From: a virus
IMG/VR virus record: IMGVR_UViG_3300046167_000574
Span: 1 to 23,845 of that record
DNA: 23,845 bases
Strand: one strand, 5' to 3'
The stretch's first letter is position 1, and each line of letters begins with the position of its first letter. Under the pieces are notes generated by a model. The model did no database searches. It saw nothing but the letters and a program-made list of their open reading frames with translations, and had not been told where the DNA came from. Positions 1 through 7,689 of the stretch are shown here, in pieces. A program made the translations under genes and the position numbers.

Positions 1-1
1 C

Positions 2-1087
2 AGTCCGTCGTTTGCCGTCGTGGATGAGCTACACGTACACAAGACCAGTGAGGTCTACGATGTACTAAACGTCGCCTCTGGCGCAAGAGCCCAGCCTTTG
101 TTGTTTACCATTACAACAGCCGGGGTAAACCGCGAAGGTATTTGCTACCAGGTACGTGACTACGCTCTCAAAATACTTGAGGGTCACGTTGACGACGATA
201 CCTTCTTCTCGCTTGTGTACGGCATCGATGATGAGGACGACTGGCGGTTGCCAGAAACTTGGCAGAAAGCTAATCCAAATTACGGAGTGTCCGTACAGCC
301 TGACGACCTGGCTAGGCTGAGTAAGCAAGCTGAGGAATCACCATCGGCTGAGACCAACTTTAAGACAAAACGCCTCAATGTCTGGTGCTCGACAAACAGC
401 GCTTGGCTGTCTATGTCAGCGTGGGATGCGTGCAATAAACACCGTCCACCAATCAGCGATTTTAAAGGCCAGCCGTGCTACATCGGGCTTGACCTGGCTT
501 CAGTAAACGACTTTGCGTCTGTCGCTTTGTTGTTTCAGAAAAACGGCGAACTATACCCATACGTCTACAACTTCCTGCCTATGGAAACGATCGTAGATAA
601 GTCGGGAGCTATGGGCGCTAAGTATCGAGAATGGTTAGACAAAGGCTACATTATCGCTACCGATGGGTCGGTCACAGATCTGACGTACATCAAGCAGAAA
701 ATACTAGAAGCTTGTGAGCAGTATCACGTCAAACAAATAGCTTTTGACCCCTACGGAGCTCATGAGCTTGTGAGTGAACTGATGGACCAGGGGCTACCTA
801 TGGTCAAGTTCCCACAGAACATCATGAACATGTCAGACCCAGCTAAAGAGTTTGAGAAAGCCGTGCTGAGTAAACGCATGGTTCACGGTGACGACCCAGT
901 CGTCCGCTGGATGGCGAGTAACTCCGTCATTTGGACTGACGTAAACGACAACATCAAAGTTAAAAAAGACGCTGCCGCAAACAAGATCGACGCAGTAATC
1001 GCAATCATCATGGCCCTGGGTCGGATGAAGGTCCACGCAGGACTACAACCGTCCCCCTACGAAACGCGCGGTATTCGCACACTTTAG
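2..1087 (+). CDS. terL: Phage terminase large subunit, 5'-truncated by the window edge
   Basis: This is the ATPase/nuclease motor that packages DNA into the prohead and cuts it into genome units. The reading frame is open from base 2, so the GTG at 20 is probably not the true start. The first visible residues read SPSFAVVDELH, a Walker B motif with its catalytic Glu, and the Walker A motif must lie upstream of the window. LLFTITTAG follows as the ATPase coupling motif. Counting from the codon at 20, the RNase H-like nuclease shows acidic residues D158 (GLDLAS), D243 (AFDPYGA) and D324 (KIDAVIA). The HK97/Terl_1-type lineage is inferred from these motifs and from the following portal, protease and capsid genes. 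It ends 8 bp before the portal gene. I am very sure of the family; the length of the missing part is unknown. Confidence 0.95.
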   Translation, partial: SPSFAVVDELHVHKTSEVYDVLNVASGARAQPLLFTITTAGVNREGICYQVRDYALKILEGHVDDDTFFSLVYGIDDEDDWRLPETWQKANPNYGVSVQPDDLARLSKQAEESPSAETNFKTKRLNVWCSTNSAWLSMSAWDACNKHRPPISDFKGQPCYIGLDLASVNDFASVALLFQKNGELYPYVYNFLPMETIVDKSGAMGAKYREWLDKGYIIATDGSVTDLTYIKQKILEACEQYHVKQIAFDPYGAHELVSELMDQGLPMVKFPQNIMNMSDPAKEFEKAVLSKRMVHGDDPVVRWMASNSVIWTDVNDNIKVKKDAAANKIDAVIAIIMALGRMKVHAGLQPSPYETRGIRTL

Positions 1088-1095
1088 GAGCTCCT

Positions 1096-2379
1096 ATGGC
1101 ATTTTGGAACAAGAAGTCAGAGGCGGCTGATCAGAAAAGCATAAGCTACGGCCTCGATAGCCCGGCACTGATGGAACTAATGATGCGAGGTGACAAGCCC
1201 TCGCTTAGCGCCGTTAGTCCAGAAACAGCTATGCGACTGTCGACCGTGTACTCGTGCATCAAAGTGCTATCAGAGACAGTAAGCACACTGCCTTGCCATC
1301 TTTATAAGCTTAGCGCTGACCGCATCAGTAAGACGCATCAATGGTCGGACATAATGCACTCCCTGGTACATCGATCGCCTAATGATTGGCAGACCGCGCA
1401 AGAGTTTTGGCAAATGCAGGTCGTCAATCTGTGTTTACGCGGGGAATAGCTATAGCTACATCGTTCGGGGCGACTCGGGCCGCGTTGTTTCATTACACCC
1501 GATCCCCACCGATTCCGTATCGGTCGATGTCCAACATCAAAACCAAATTACATACCACGTCACCATCGGTGAGAAAGGTAGCCAGCGCACAATGATGCTA
1601 AAGCCCAGCGAAGTGCTTCATTTCAAGGGTATGACCACTGACGGCATTCGAGGTATATCGCCCATTTCTTACCAGGGCAGTCTCTTTAGGTGGTGCTATC
1701 GAGCAACGAGACCACGCTAACAATGTGTTCTCAAACGGCAGCACACCTCGTGGCGTTTTACAGGTCGACGGCACGCTCAGCGACGATGCGTACAAGAATT
1801 TAAAGGAATCTTGGGATTCAGCACATGGCGGGACTCGTAACGCAAATCGCGTTGCACTACTCGAAGCTGGTGTGAAGTTTGAGCCGATCTCTATGAGTCC
1901 TGGCGATGTACAGCTCATCGAAACCAGAAAGCTTTCCCGCGAAGAGATCTGCGGAATCTTCCGAGTACCGCCGCACATGATTGCTGACCTGTCGCGAGCT
2001 ACGTTCTCAAACATTGAGGCTCAAGGTTTAGATTTCTACAAATCGGCTATATCGCCTTATCTGAAATCTTTCGAAAACCGAATGGACTATCAGCTCCTGG
2101 GCGACAGCACTCGATGCTTTAAGTTTGACGTCTCCGAGCTAATTCGTGGCGACTTCCAGGGCGAAGTTGAGGCTTACAGCAAACTGCTGACTATGGGCGT
2201 TATGTCTCCCAACGAAGTTAGGTCACGCCTGGATATGAACCCCCGCGAAGGTGGGGGATGACTATGTCAGCGACAGTAACAACCTGACATTCGGTAACGA
2301 AGACGAGCCTCAGCAAGAACAACCCCAAGAAGAGCAGAACCAGGAGGACACACCAGATGGTGAACCTAGTTCCTACTGA
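1096..2379 (+). CDS. Portal protein, HK97 gp3 family (three frameshifts in the sequence)
   Basis: The portal is the dodecameric ring at the capsid vertex through which DNA enters and leaves. The reading frame breaks at about 1441-1444 (GGGG), 1685-1687 (TTT) and 2253-2257 (GGGGG). Dropping one base at each gives a continuous protein of about 426 aa. The joined product reads through LCLRGNSYSYIVRGDSG, QGSLLGGAIEQRDHAN and NPREGGDDYVSDSN, and these fit the HK97 portal family (LRGNAY, FRVPPHMIADL and ATFSNIEAQ blocks are typical). The C-terminus is a Gln/Glu/Asp-rich tail. The gene is preceded by GGAGCTCCT just before ATG and overlaps the next gene by 23 bp. The indels are probably sequencing errors; if they are real, the phage lacks a functional portal. 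Confidence 0.93.
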
Positions 2380-3388
2380 GCAGATGGCCGCAAATGCAAA
2401 ACGCGGCCTAGCGATGCGGCGTGAGTACAACCGAGGTGGTACAGCAGTTGGCGTAGCCAGGGCAAGAAGCATTGCCAATCGTCAAAAGCTTAGCCCTAAG
2501 ACAGTAAACCGCATGGTTTCGTTTTTTGCGCGTCACGCAGTTGATTCTGAGGCTGAGGGCTACCGATCAGGTGAGCCAGGATATCCATCGGCTGGAAAGA
2601 TCGCCAATCTACTTTGGTCAGGCCCCGCAGGTTATGCCTGGGCTAAACGAAAGCAACGAGAATTAGAGAAATCAAACGAGGTTCCTATGAAAAAGGTATT
2701 TCACCTTGAAGACGTCAAGCTTTATCAAGAAAACGACGAGCGCAAATTCGAAGGCTACGCCAGCACGTTTGGCAATATGGACCGTCAAGGCGACGTTGTC
2801 GATTCTGGAGCTTTTTCAAAAAGCCTGGCTGACCACGGCATACAGAAAACTATGCCAGCGATGCTTTTACACCACGATTTAAAGCGTCCGATTGGCCGCT
2901 GGACATCGATGGTAGAAGACCAAAAAGGCCTACGAGTCACCGGCACATTAACCGCTGGCGTTCGCGATGCCGATGAGGCCTACGCATTACTTAAAGACGG
3001 AGCCATAAATAGCATGTCTATTGGCTACCGAGTGCGCGATGAGGAGTACAACTCGCGCAGTAAAGCTAATCACCTTAAAGAGATTGATCTGCATGAGGTC
3101 TCTTTAGTGACTATTCCCGCCAACGCTTCGGCAGTCGTATCGGCTGTTAAAGACGAGGCCGGAGACATCAACATCCGCGAATTAGAGACTGTCCTGCGCG
3201 ACGCTGGGCTCTCTAGAAAAGAAGCAAAGGCCATTTTGGCTGACGGCTTCAAGGCGCTAGATGTTGATGAAGAGGAGTTGATTGAGAAGGCTCAAGATGA
3301 GTGTGACGCTCAAATCGAGATTGATCATCAGCGACTCAAGGCGATGCTGGACAAACTAACCATCATCAAATCCAAACCCACGCAATAG
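2357..3388 (+). CDS. Prohead maturation protease (HK97 gp4/S78 type) with an extra N-terminal domain
   Basis: The S78 serine protease cleaves the scaffold (delta) part of the capsid protein during prohead maturation. The protease part starts near residue 111 (MKKVFHLEDVKLYQ) and shows family-typical blocks: FEGYASTFGNMDRQGDVVDSGAF, the MLLHHDLKRPIGRW stretch with the catalytic His, and SMSIGYRV with the catalytic Ser, followed by LHEVSLVTIPANASA. Residues 1-105 form a separate domain (VPTEQMAANAKRGL, RGGTAVGVARA, VNRMVSFFARH, PSAGKIANLLWSG). I have seen this type of domain in other phage proteins but cannot give it a function. The C-terminal 90 residues are charged and probably helical. An internal ATG with a good ribosome binding site at 2687 could yield a shorter protease of 233 aa. 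The start overlaps the end of the portal gene. Confidence 0.92.
   Translation: MVNLVPTEQMAANAKRGLAMRREYNRGGTAVGVARARSIANRQKLSPKTVNRMVSFFARHAVDSEAEGYRSGEPGYPSAGKIANLLWSGPAGYAWAKRKQRELEKSNEVPMKKVFHLEDVKLYQENDERKFEGYASTFGNMDRQGDVVDSGAFSKSLADHGIQKTMPAMLLHHDLKRPIGRWTSMVEDQKGLRVTGTLTAGVRDADEAYALLKDGAINSMSIGYRVRDEEYNSRSKANHLKEIDLHEVSLVTIPANASAVVSAVKDEAGDINIRELETVLRDAGLSRKEAKAILADGFKALDVDEEELIEKAQDECDAQIEIDHQRLKAMLDKLTIIKSKPTQ
2678..2689 (+). promoter_or_regulatory. Candidate internal ribosome binding site and start codon inside the protease gene
   Basis: GAGG at 2678-2681, then 5 bases, then an in-frame ATG at 2687. This ATG sits exactly at the border between the N-terminal domain and the S78 protease domain, so a short protease without the N-terminal domain could be made. 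Use of this start is inferred and has not been shown. Confidence 0.4.
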
Positions 3389-3397
3389 GTAATTGTT

Positions 3398-4636
3398 ATG
3401 ACAGAAGAAACAAAAACTGTCGAGGACGTTTTAGTTGCATCGGTAGAGGACGTCAGCCTCGAGGTCGTTGAGAAGACCATCGATGAGGTTGTGTCTAAGA
3501 ACGAAGCCGTGACCGCTGAAAACGCGTCTCTCAAAGCTGAAGCTGAAAAAGCCTCAGAAGAACTAGTGGCTATTAAAGCCGATCTCGAAGAGATCAAGGC
3601 CAAGCAAGCCGCCCCAACTTTCATCCGCAATCTTGGAGATAAACAAGACATGGAATCTAGAGATTTATTCAAGACCTTTATCAAGGAAGGCGCTGACGGT
3701 CTGCGCAGCAAAGCTGCTGACCTCCAGATCTCAACCGATGCTCAAGGCGGCTACGCTTTGCCAGAAGAGCTCCGTCAAGAGATCATCAAAATCCAGCACG
3801 AAGTATCACCTATGCGTCAGGTATGTTCTGTCGCCCAGGCCGCTACTACAGATGTAAAGCAACTCGTTAGTACAGGTAGTGCAGCTTCAGGATGGGTTGG
3901 TGAAACTACTGCACGCGCACAGACTGATTCACCCGAATTGGCTCAGCGCACTGCAACCTTTGGTGAAGTGTATGCACGTCCTCGTGTATATCAGCACCTC
4001 ATCGAAGATGGCTTCTTCAATGTAGAAGATTGGCTGTTAGGCGAAGTTGCTCGTCAGTTCTCAGAAGCAGAGGGCGTAGCCTTCTTGTCTGGCAACGGCA
4101 CCAACAAGCCCGTCGGTATCTTGAACGGTCTGACTTTAAACGCAGACGGTGCGGCTAATGACGGCACTGGTGCCTTTGAGGTTCTGAACACAGGAACTAA
4201 CAACGCTATCGCTGCTTCAGACGCCGCCACAATTGAGTTCTTACGTACAGTCGTAAAGGCTGTTAAGACTCCTTACCTGCCTAACTGCCGCTGGATGATG
4301 AACAGATCTACCCACCAGGCCCTCATCAACCTCAAGAACAGCGACGGCGAGTACTTCCTCCAGCGTGATCTCACGCAAGCTGGTGCAACGTCTTTGTTCG
4401 GCCACGGAATCGTTATCAACGAAGACATGGACGGAATCGATGAGGCAGCTCACAGCGCACCAATTATGTTTGGTGACTTCGCTCGTGCGTTCCAGATCGT
4501 CGACCGCGTTGACGTAAGCGTCCTACGTGACCCCTACACCAACCCAGGATCGGTAATGTTCTACAGCCGTAAGCGTGTTGGCTCTATGGTCCTTGACGCA
4601 CAGGCAATGAAGGTTGTGGGCGTAACACACGCTTAA
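3398..4636 (+). CDS. Major capsid protein, HK97 gp5 family
   Basis: This 412-aa protein forms the icosahedral shell. Residues 1 to about 75 are strongly charged and Glu/Ala/Lys-rich, with predicted coiled coil (ENASLKAEAEKASEEL). They match the delta/scaffold domain that the upstream protease removes; the exact cut site is not visible. The HK97 fold follows: STDAQGGYALPEEL at the start of the mature part, ASGWVGETTARAQTDSPE around the E-loop, LIEDGFFNVEDWLLGEVARQF, FLSGNGTNKPVGILNG and WMMNRSTHQAL. The C-terminus, RVGSMVLDAQAMKVV, is typical of the family. The frame is intact. The gene directly follows the protease in the usual order. Confidence 0.95.
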   Translation: MTEETKTVEDVLVASVEDVSLEVVEKTIDEVVSKNEAVTAENASLKAEAEKASEELVAIKADLEEIKAKQAAPTFIRNLGDKQDMESRDLFKTFIKEGADGLRSKAADLQISTDAQGGYALPEELRQEIIKIQHEVSPMRQVCSVAQAATTDVKQLVSTGSAASGWVGETTARAQTDSPELAQRTATFGEVYARPRVYQHLIEDGFFNVEDWLLGEVARQFSEAEGVAFLSGNGTNKPVGILNGLTLNADGAANDGTGAFEVLNTGTNNAIAASDAATIEFLRTVVKAVKTPYLPNCRWMMNRSTHQALINLKNSDGEYFLQRDLTQAGATSLFGHGIVINEDMDGIDEAAHSAPIMFGDFARAFQIVDRVDVSVLRDPYTNPGSVMFYSRKRVGSMVLDAQAMKVVGVTHA

Positions 4637-4659
4637 TTAACAGTTGAAGGAGAAATGCT

Positions 4660-5239
4660 ATGGCAGACCCCGTGACTTTTGCAGAAGCGAGACTTCACTT
4701 GCGTCTGCCTAGCACCATTGACAGTGATGAACAGGCAGAGATCGAACGTATGATTTCTGTAGCGACTGAATACGCTGAGTCGTTCACCAATCGAGTCTGG
4801 TCTACAGGTTCGAAGACGGTTTACTTCGATGCGTTTCCGCTACGCGGTAGTCGTAACAAGCTTGGTTTGTACTTGCCTGGAGGCAAGATCAGCGGCATCA
4901 CATCTGTAACCTTACTATGACTCGGACTATGCCCAGCAGACGCTGGCGAGCTCCTTGTATCGCTTAGTAGGCGCTACAGATTTGGCTTACCTTTACCCCG
5001 CAATGGGTGAGGTCTGGCCTACCGATGTCGCTGATGAACCAAAGCATGTTGCGGTGACTTACGCGCTAGATGGTTCAGTTTCTGTTCCAGCTTCCGTCAA
5101 GCAAGCTATCTTGCTGGTTATGGGATCACTGTATGAGTACCGTGAAGACGGCATTATTGATAATGCTGGTTTGGCGCTTGTGAAAGCCCCAAAAGGTGCT
5201 GATGACCTTCTCTCTCCATACCGACTACGCATAGCGTAA
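4660..5239 (+). CDS. Head-tail connector, HK97 gp6-like (one frameshift)
   Basis: This is the adaptor ring under the portal. The first part reads MADPVTFAEARLHLRLPSTIDSDEQAEIERMISVATEYAE in translation, typical of gp6-like connectors (positions 4660-4780). The frame stops at 4920, but removing one T from TT at 4912-4913 joins SVTYYDSDYAQQTLASSLY to the following open frame and gives about 192 aa. The C-terminal part (KQAILLVMGSLYEYRE) is also characteristic of the family. AAGGAG lies just before the ATG. The break is probably a sequencing error. Confidence 0.88.
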
Positions 5240-5248
5240 GGGGGGACA

Positions 5249-5578
5249 ATGAGAGCAGGTTCACTGAGGCATACAGCAACTATCTATCAACGTGCAACTT
5301 CACCTGATGCCTACGGAGCTCTTGACCACACCATGACTGCTGATTCTGTCACTCACAAGTGCAGCATCAAACAACGAACTTTTAGAGAGCGTGCAGAAAA
5401 TGGTCAGTTAATGAGTCGGATCGAGTTCGAGCTACAGTTCCGCTATAGCCCCGAACTTGAGCTGTTAAATCCCGGCGCTCAAATCAGCGTTGCTGGTCGC
5501 TTGCTTGAGGTTCTGAGTAGTTCAGACCCAAAGGGTAAACGTCAGAACGTGGTGATCTACGCGGAGGACGTCAGATGA
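5249..5578 (+). CDS. Head closure / head-tail joining protein (HK97 gp7, SPP1 gp16-like)
   Basis: This is a 109-aa protein that plugs the connector and joins head to tail. The start MRAGSLRHTATIYQ, the central AENGQLMSRIEFELQFRYSPEL region and the final GRLLEVLSSSDPKGKRQNVVIYAEDVR pattern (RxxxIxxxxDxxxxxxxLxxxxxEV) match the phage head-tail joining family. A strong GGGGGG-type binding site precedes ATG. It overlaps the next gene by 4 bases (ATGA), indicating translational coupling. Confidence 0.88.
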   Translation: MRAGSLRHTATIYQRATSPDAYGALDHTMTADSVTHKCSIKQRTFRERAENGQLMSRIEFELQFRYSPELELLNPGAQISVAGRLLEVLSSSDPKGKRQNVVIYAEDVR

Positions 5579-5968
5579 TTGACCAGTCCCTCCGTACTTA
5601 CATCCTTGGTGATTCAACAATCACTTCAAAGATAGCTACTAACGGCGTCTACCCACAACGGCTACCGCAGGAAGTCGACAAGCCTTGCATCGTTTACACG
5701 GTACAAGACGGAATCGAAAGCCTAGGTCGCTGGGGGTGTGTCGGCGTTACGTCGTTATCAAGTTGACCTTACAGTCTTCGCAGAGAAGTACAGCGATATG
5801 CGTGAGATTACTCAAGCAGTCGTAGCTTCTATGAACGGCCTGTCTACAACGCAAAGTGGTGACCTAATCCAGGGGTGCCGTATCCACAACATCGTCAATG
5901 ATTTTGAGGAAACCCTTCAACTATATACATCAACCTTAGACCTAGTCTTAATCGTTAAGGAGAGCTAA
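5575..5968 (+). CDS. Tail completion protein, DUF3168-like (one frameshift)
   Basis: Proteins of this kind lie between head closure and tail tube genes and cap the head-proximal end of the tail. The beginning (LRTYILGDSTITSKIATNGVYPQRLPQEVDKPCIVY) and end (LYTSTLDLVLIV) match the DUF3168 pattern. The frame breaks at GGGGG 5732-5736; removing one G yields GRWGVSALRRYQVDLTVFAE and a protein of 130 aa. The order in the module supports the call. It ends 4 bp before the tail tube gene. Confidence 0.83.
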
Positions 5969-5972
5969 CGCA

Positions 5973-6446
5973 ATGGCAGCAATTCAAGCGCCCTTCACAG
6001 GGCAAGAAACAAAGCTGTATGCGAAAGCGAGTGCTCATACACTCGCCAGCCTCGTAGCCGGTGACTTAGTCGGTGAAGTTCAGAACATCGGAGACATGGA
6101 GCTCTCCGCGAACGTAATCGAAGTCAGCAAATACGGGTCAGCATACAAAGGTAAACTGGTAGGCCAGAAAGACAGCGGCACAATTGATATTAGTCTTAAC
6201 TGGGTTCCAGACTCGTCTACACAATCAGCACAAGCATTGATGCAGTCGTCTTACTCATCAGGCGCGAAGGTCTACTTCGTTGTCGTATGGGCAGACGCTG
6301 GCTCAGGCTTAGCTGCATGTGAGTTTAGCGGGTATGTCCAAAGTTACAGCATCAGCCAGCCACTGGAAGATGTAGTCACAGTCAACGTCAGCATCAACAT
6401 TGATGGTGCGGTTACGTTCGACACTGACGGTACTTTAGGCAGTTAA
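5973..6446 (+). CDS. Major tail tube protein
   Basis: This 157-aa protein would polymerise into the tube of the tail. It has the beta-rich pattern of lambda gpV-like tube proteins: VGEVQNIGDMELSANVIEVS, SGTIDISLNWVPDS and FSGYVQSYSISQPLEDVVTVNVSI near the end, where induction of symmetric beta strands is typical. AAGGAGAG lies 10 bases before ATG. A strong terminator follows the gene, as expected for the most highly made tail protein. Confidence 0.9.
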   Translation: MAAIQAPFTGQETKLYAKASAHTLASLVAGDLVGEVQNIGDMELSANVIEVSKYGSAYKGKLVGQKDSGTIDISLNWVPDSSTQSAQALMQSSYSSGAKVYFVVVWADAGSGLAACEFSGYVQSYSISQPLEDVVTVNVSINIDGAVTFDTDGTLGS

Positions 6447-6452
6447 ATATAG

Positions 6453-6487
6453 CGGGACACTCTTAACGGGGTGTCTCGTTTTTTTTT
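6453..6487 (+). terminator. Rho-independent terminator after the tail tube gene
   Basis: The stem arms CGGGACAC (6453-6460) and GTGTCTCG (6471-6478) pair with one G-U, around a 10-base loop, and are followed by nine T (6479-6487). It probably separates the highly expressed head/tube genes from the tail chaperone genes, perhaps with partial read-through. Confidence 0.9.
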
Positions 6488-6506
6488 GGTCAGGAGGAGA
6501 TAACAG

Positions 6507-6845
6507 ATGGCACTAAGTAGAGATCAGATTTTAGGAGCGGTTGACTTTAACTTTGTCGACGTTGACGTCCCTGAGTGGGGTGGAAGCGTTCGCTTAAGAG
6601 GTTTGTCGGCAGCAGAGCGTGATGAGTTTGAGGCAAGCCTTGGTGTTAGCCAGGACTTAGTCAACATGCGAGCACGGCTTGTAGTGAACTGCCTGGTCGA
6701 TGAGAACGGCGACAAGCTGTTCAAGTCCAGCGAGGCAAAAGAGCTAGGTAAGAAGAACGGCCAGGTAATCAACATGCTGTTCGATGAGGTCAGAAAGCTG
6801 TCAGGTATGGCAGACGAAGACTTAGGAATCGCCGAGGGAAACTAA
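6507..6845 (+). CDS. Tail assembly chaperone, lambda gpG-like
   Basis: This is a 112-aa helper that binds the tape measure protein during tail assembly and is not part of the virion. Family evidence is its place between tube and tape measure genes, its size, the N-terminal beta part with EWGGSVRLRGLSAAERDEFE (seen also in other phage tail chaperones), and the -1 frameshift signal at its very end. AGGAGGAG precedes the ATG. The stop codon TAA follows immediately after the slippery heptamer. Confidence 0.85.
   Translation: MALSRDQILGAVDFNFVDVDVPEWGGSVRLRGLSAAERDEFEASLGVSQDLVNMRARLVVNCLVDENGDKLFKSSEAKELGKKNGQVINMLFDEVRKLSGMADEDLGIAEGN
6836..6842 (+). promoter_or_regulatory. Programmed -1 ribosomal frameshift site (G GGA AAC)
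   Basis: In the frame of the chaperone gene the bases read G-GGA-AAC followed directly by TAA. This fits the X XXY YYZ rule and resembles the lambda G/T signal GGGAAAG. A slip back by one base enters the next open frame, which continues to 7168 with no start codon needed. The placement is exactly where tail chaperone frameshifts occur in many siphophages. Confidence 0.88.
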
Positions 6846-7168
6846 AAGACCCAGTGCGGCGATTTAAGTTTCGCCTGGCACTCGCATTGGGTATGACCGT
6901 CAGGCAACTTGAGACCCAGATTGAAAGCTCTGAGCTATTGGAGTGGATGGTGTTCTTTGGTCTTGAGCCCTGGGGGTCTGTCCGCGAGGACTATAGAGCT
7001 GGGCTTATCACCGCAACGCTTGTAAACGTCAACGGCGGCAAGAAAGGCGGTAAGCCAGCTCAACCCGACGATTTCTTTACGCTTTACAGTCGACACAGCA
7101 ACAGACGACAAAGCAACCAACAACAGATGAACATCTTTAAACGGATTGCGGAGTTCCAAAATGGCTAG
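6842..7168 (+). CDS. C-terminal extension of the frameshifted tail assembly chaperone (gpGT-like)
   Basis: This frame is reached by -1 slippage at 6836-6842. The fusion reads EGKLKDPVRRFKFRLALALGM across the junction, giving a 220-aa G-T type protein. The extension contains LALALGMTVRQLETQIESSELLEWMVFFGLEPWG and a DDFFTLY end, the pattern of lambda gpT-like (DUF4035-type) chaperone domains that contact the tail tube subunits. No convincing start with a ribosome binding site is seen for separate translation. Its stop overlaps the start of the next gene by 8 bases. Confidence 0.85.
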   Translation, partial: LKDPVRRFKFRLALALGMTVRQLETQIESSELLEWMVFFGLEPWGSVREDYRAGLITATLVNVNGGKKGGKPAQPDDFFTLYSRHSNRRQSNQQQMNIFKRIAEFQNG

Positions 7169-7677
7169 AGACTTTAGAGAGGTAAAGCGTCGTGGCGGTA
7201 TCTACACAGAGTTTACTGTCGACGGCCTCAGCGCTATAGAAAAAGAGTTTATGAGAATGGAGAAGGAGCTTCGTACTCAGGAAGGTAAAAACGCCATGAC
7301 CTCCACCATGAAGCCCGTCATGGCAAACGTCAAAGGCAACATCCGACGACAAGGGATTAACAGACACAGAGTCCCTGCATCGGTCAGGGAGAATCACCAA
7401 TGGACATGTGAAGCCGCAAGACTTGGTCTGTGATGTCCGGTTCGGAACTGACAGGCGCGGCAGTTATAAACGTAATGCGCGAGCTACAGCGAACAAGAAA
7501 GGTGATCGCAAACCGGCATACGCTTTGCAGAACGAATTCGGAACAAAGGACAGCGCCTTCGGCCCGACAAAGGAACGACCGTTTATGCGTCCAGCATTTG
7601 ACGGTAAAGAAGTGCAGATAGCAGAGAGACTAAAACAAAGACTAAAGAATCGAATTATCAGATTCAAACTACCGTAA
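7161..7677 (+). CDS. HK97 gp10-like tail/neck protein (one frameshift)
   Basis: The protein belongs to the HK97 gp10-like family of neck/tail completion proteins. I chose ATG at 7161 (GCGGAG just upstream) rather than a TTG at 7146. The frame breaks near GGG 7353-7355; removing one G gives RRQGLTDTESLHRSGRITNG and joins both halves into about 171 aa. The signature YALQNEFGTKDS ... RPFMRPAFD near the end (the ExGT and PFxRPA motifs) is clear. It normally lies before the tail tube gene; here it is after the tail chaperones. Confidence 0.8.
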
Positions 7678-7689
7678 GAGGCTTACGAC

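Noticed and set aside
1598-2014. Minus-strand frame of 138 codons in the portal region
   Set aside because: It is antisense to clear portal protein sequence.
1382-2261. Portal pieces as separate genes
   Set aside because: The pieces have no own binding sites and align end to end as one HK97 portal after removal of single bases.
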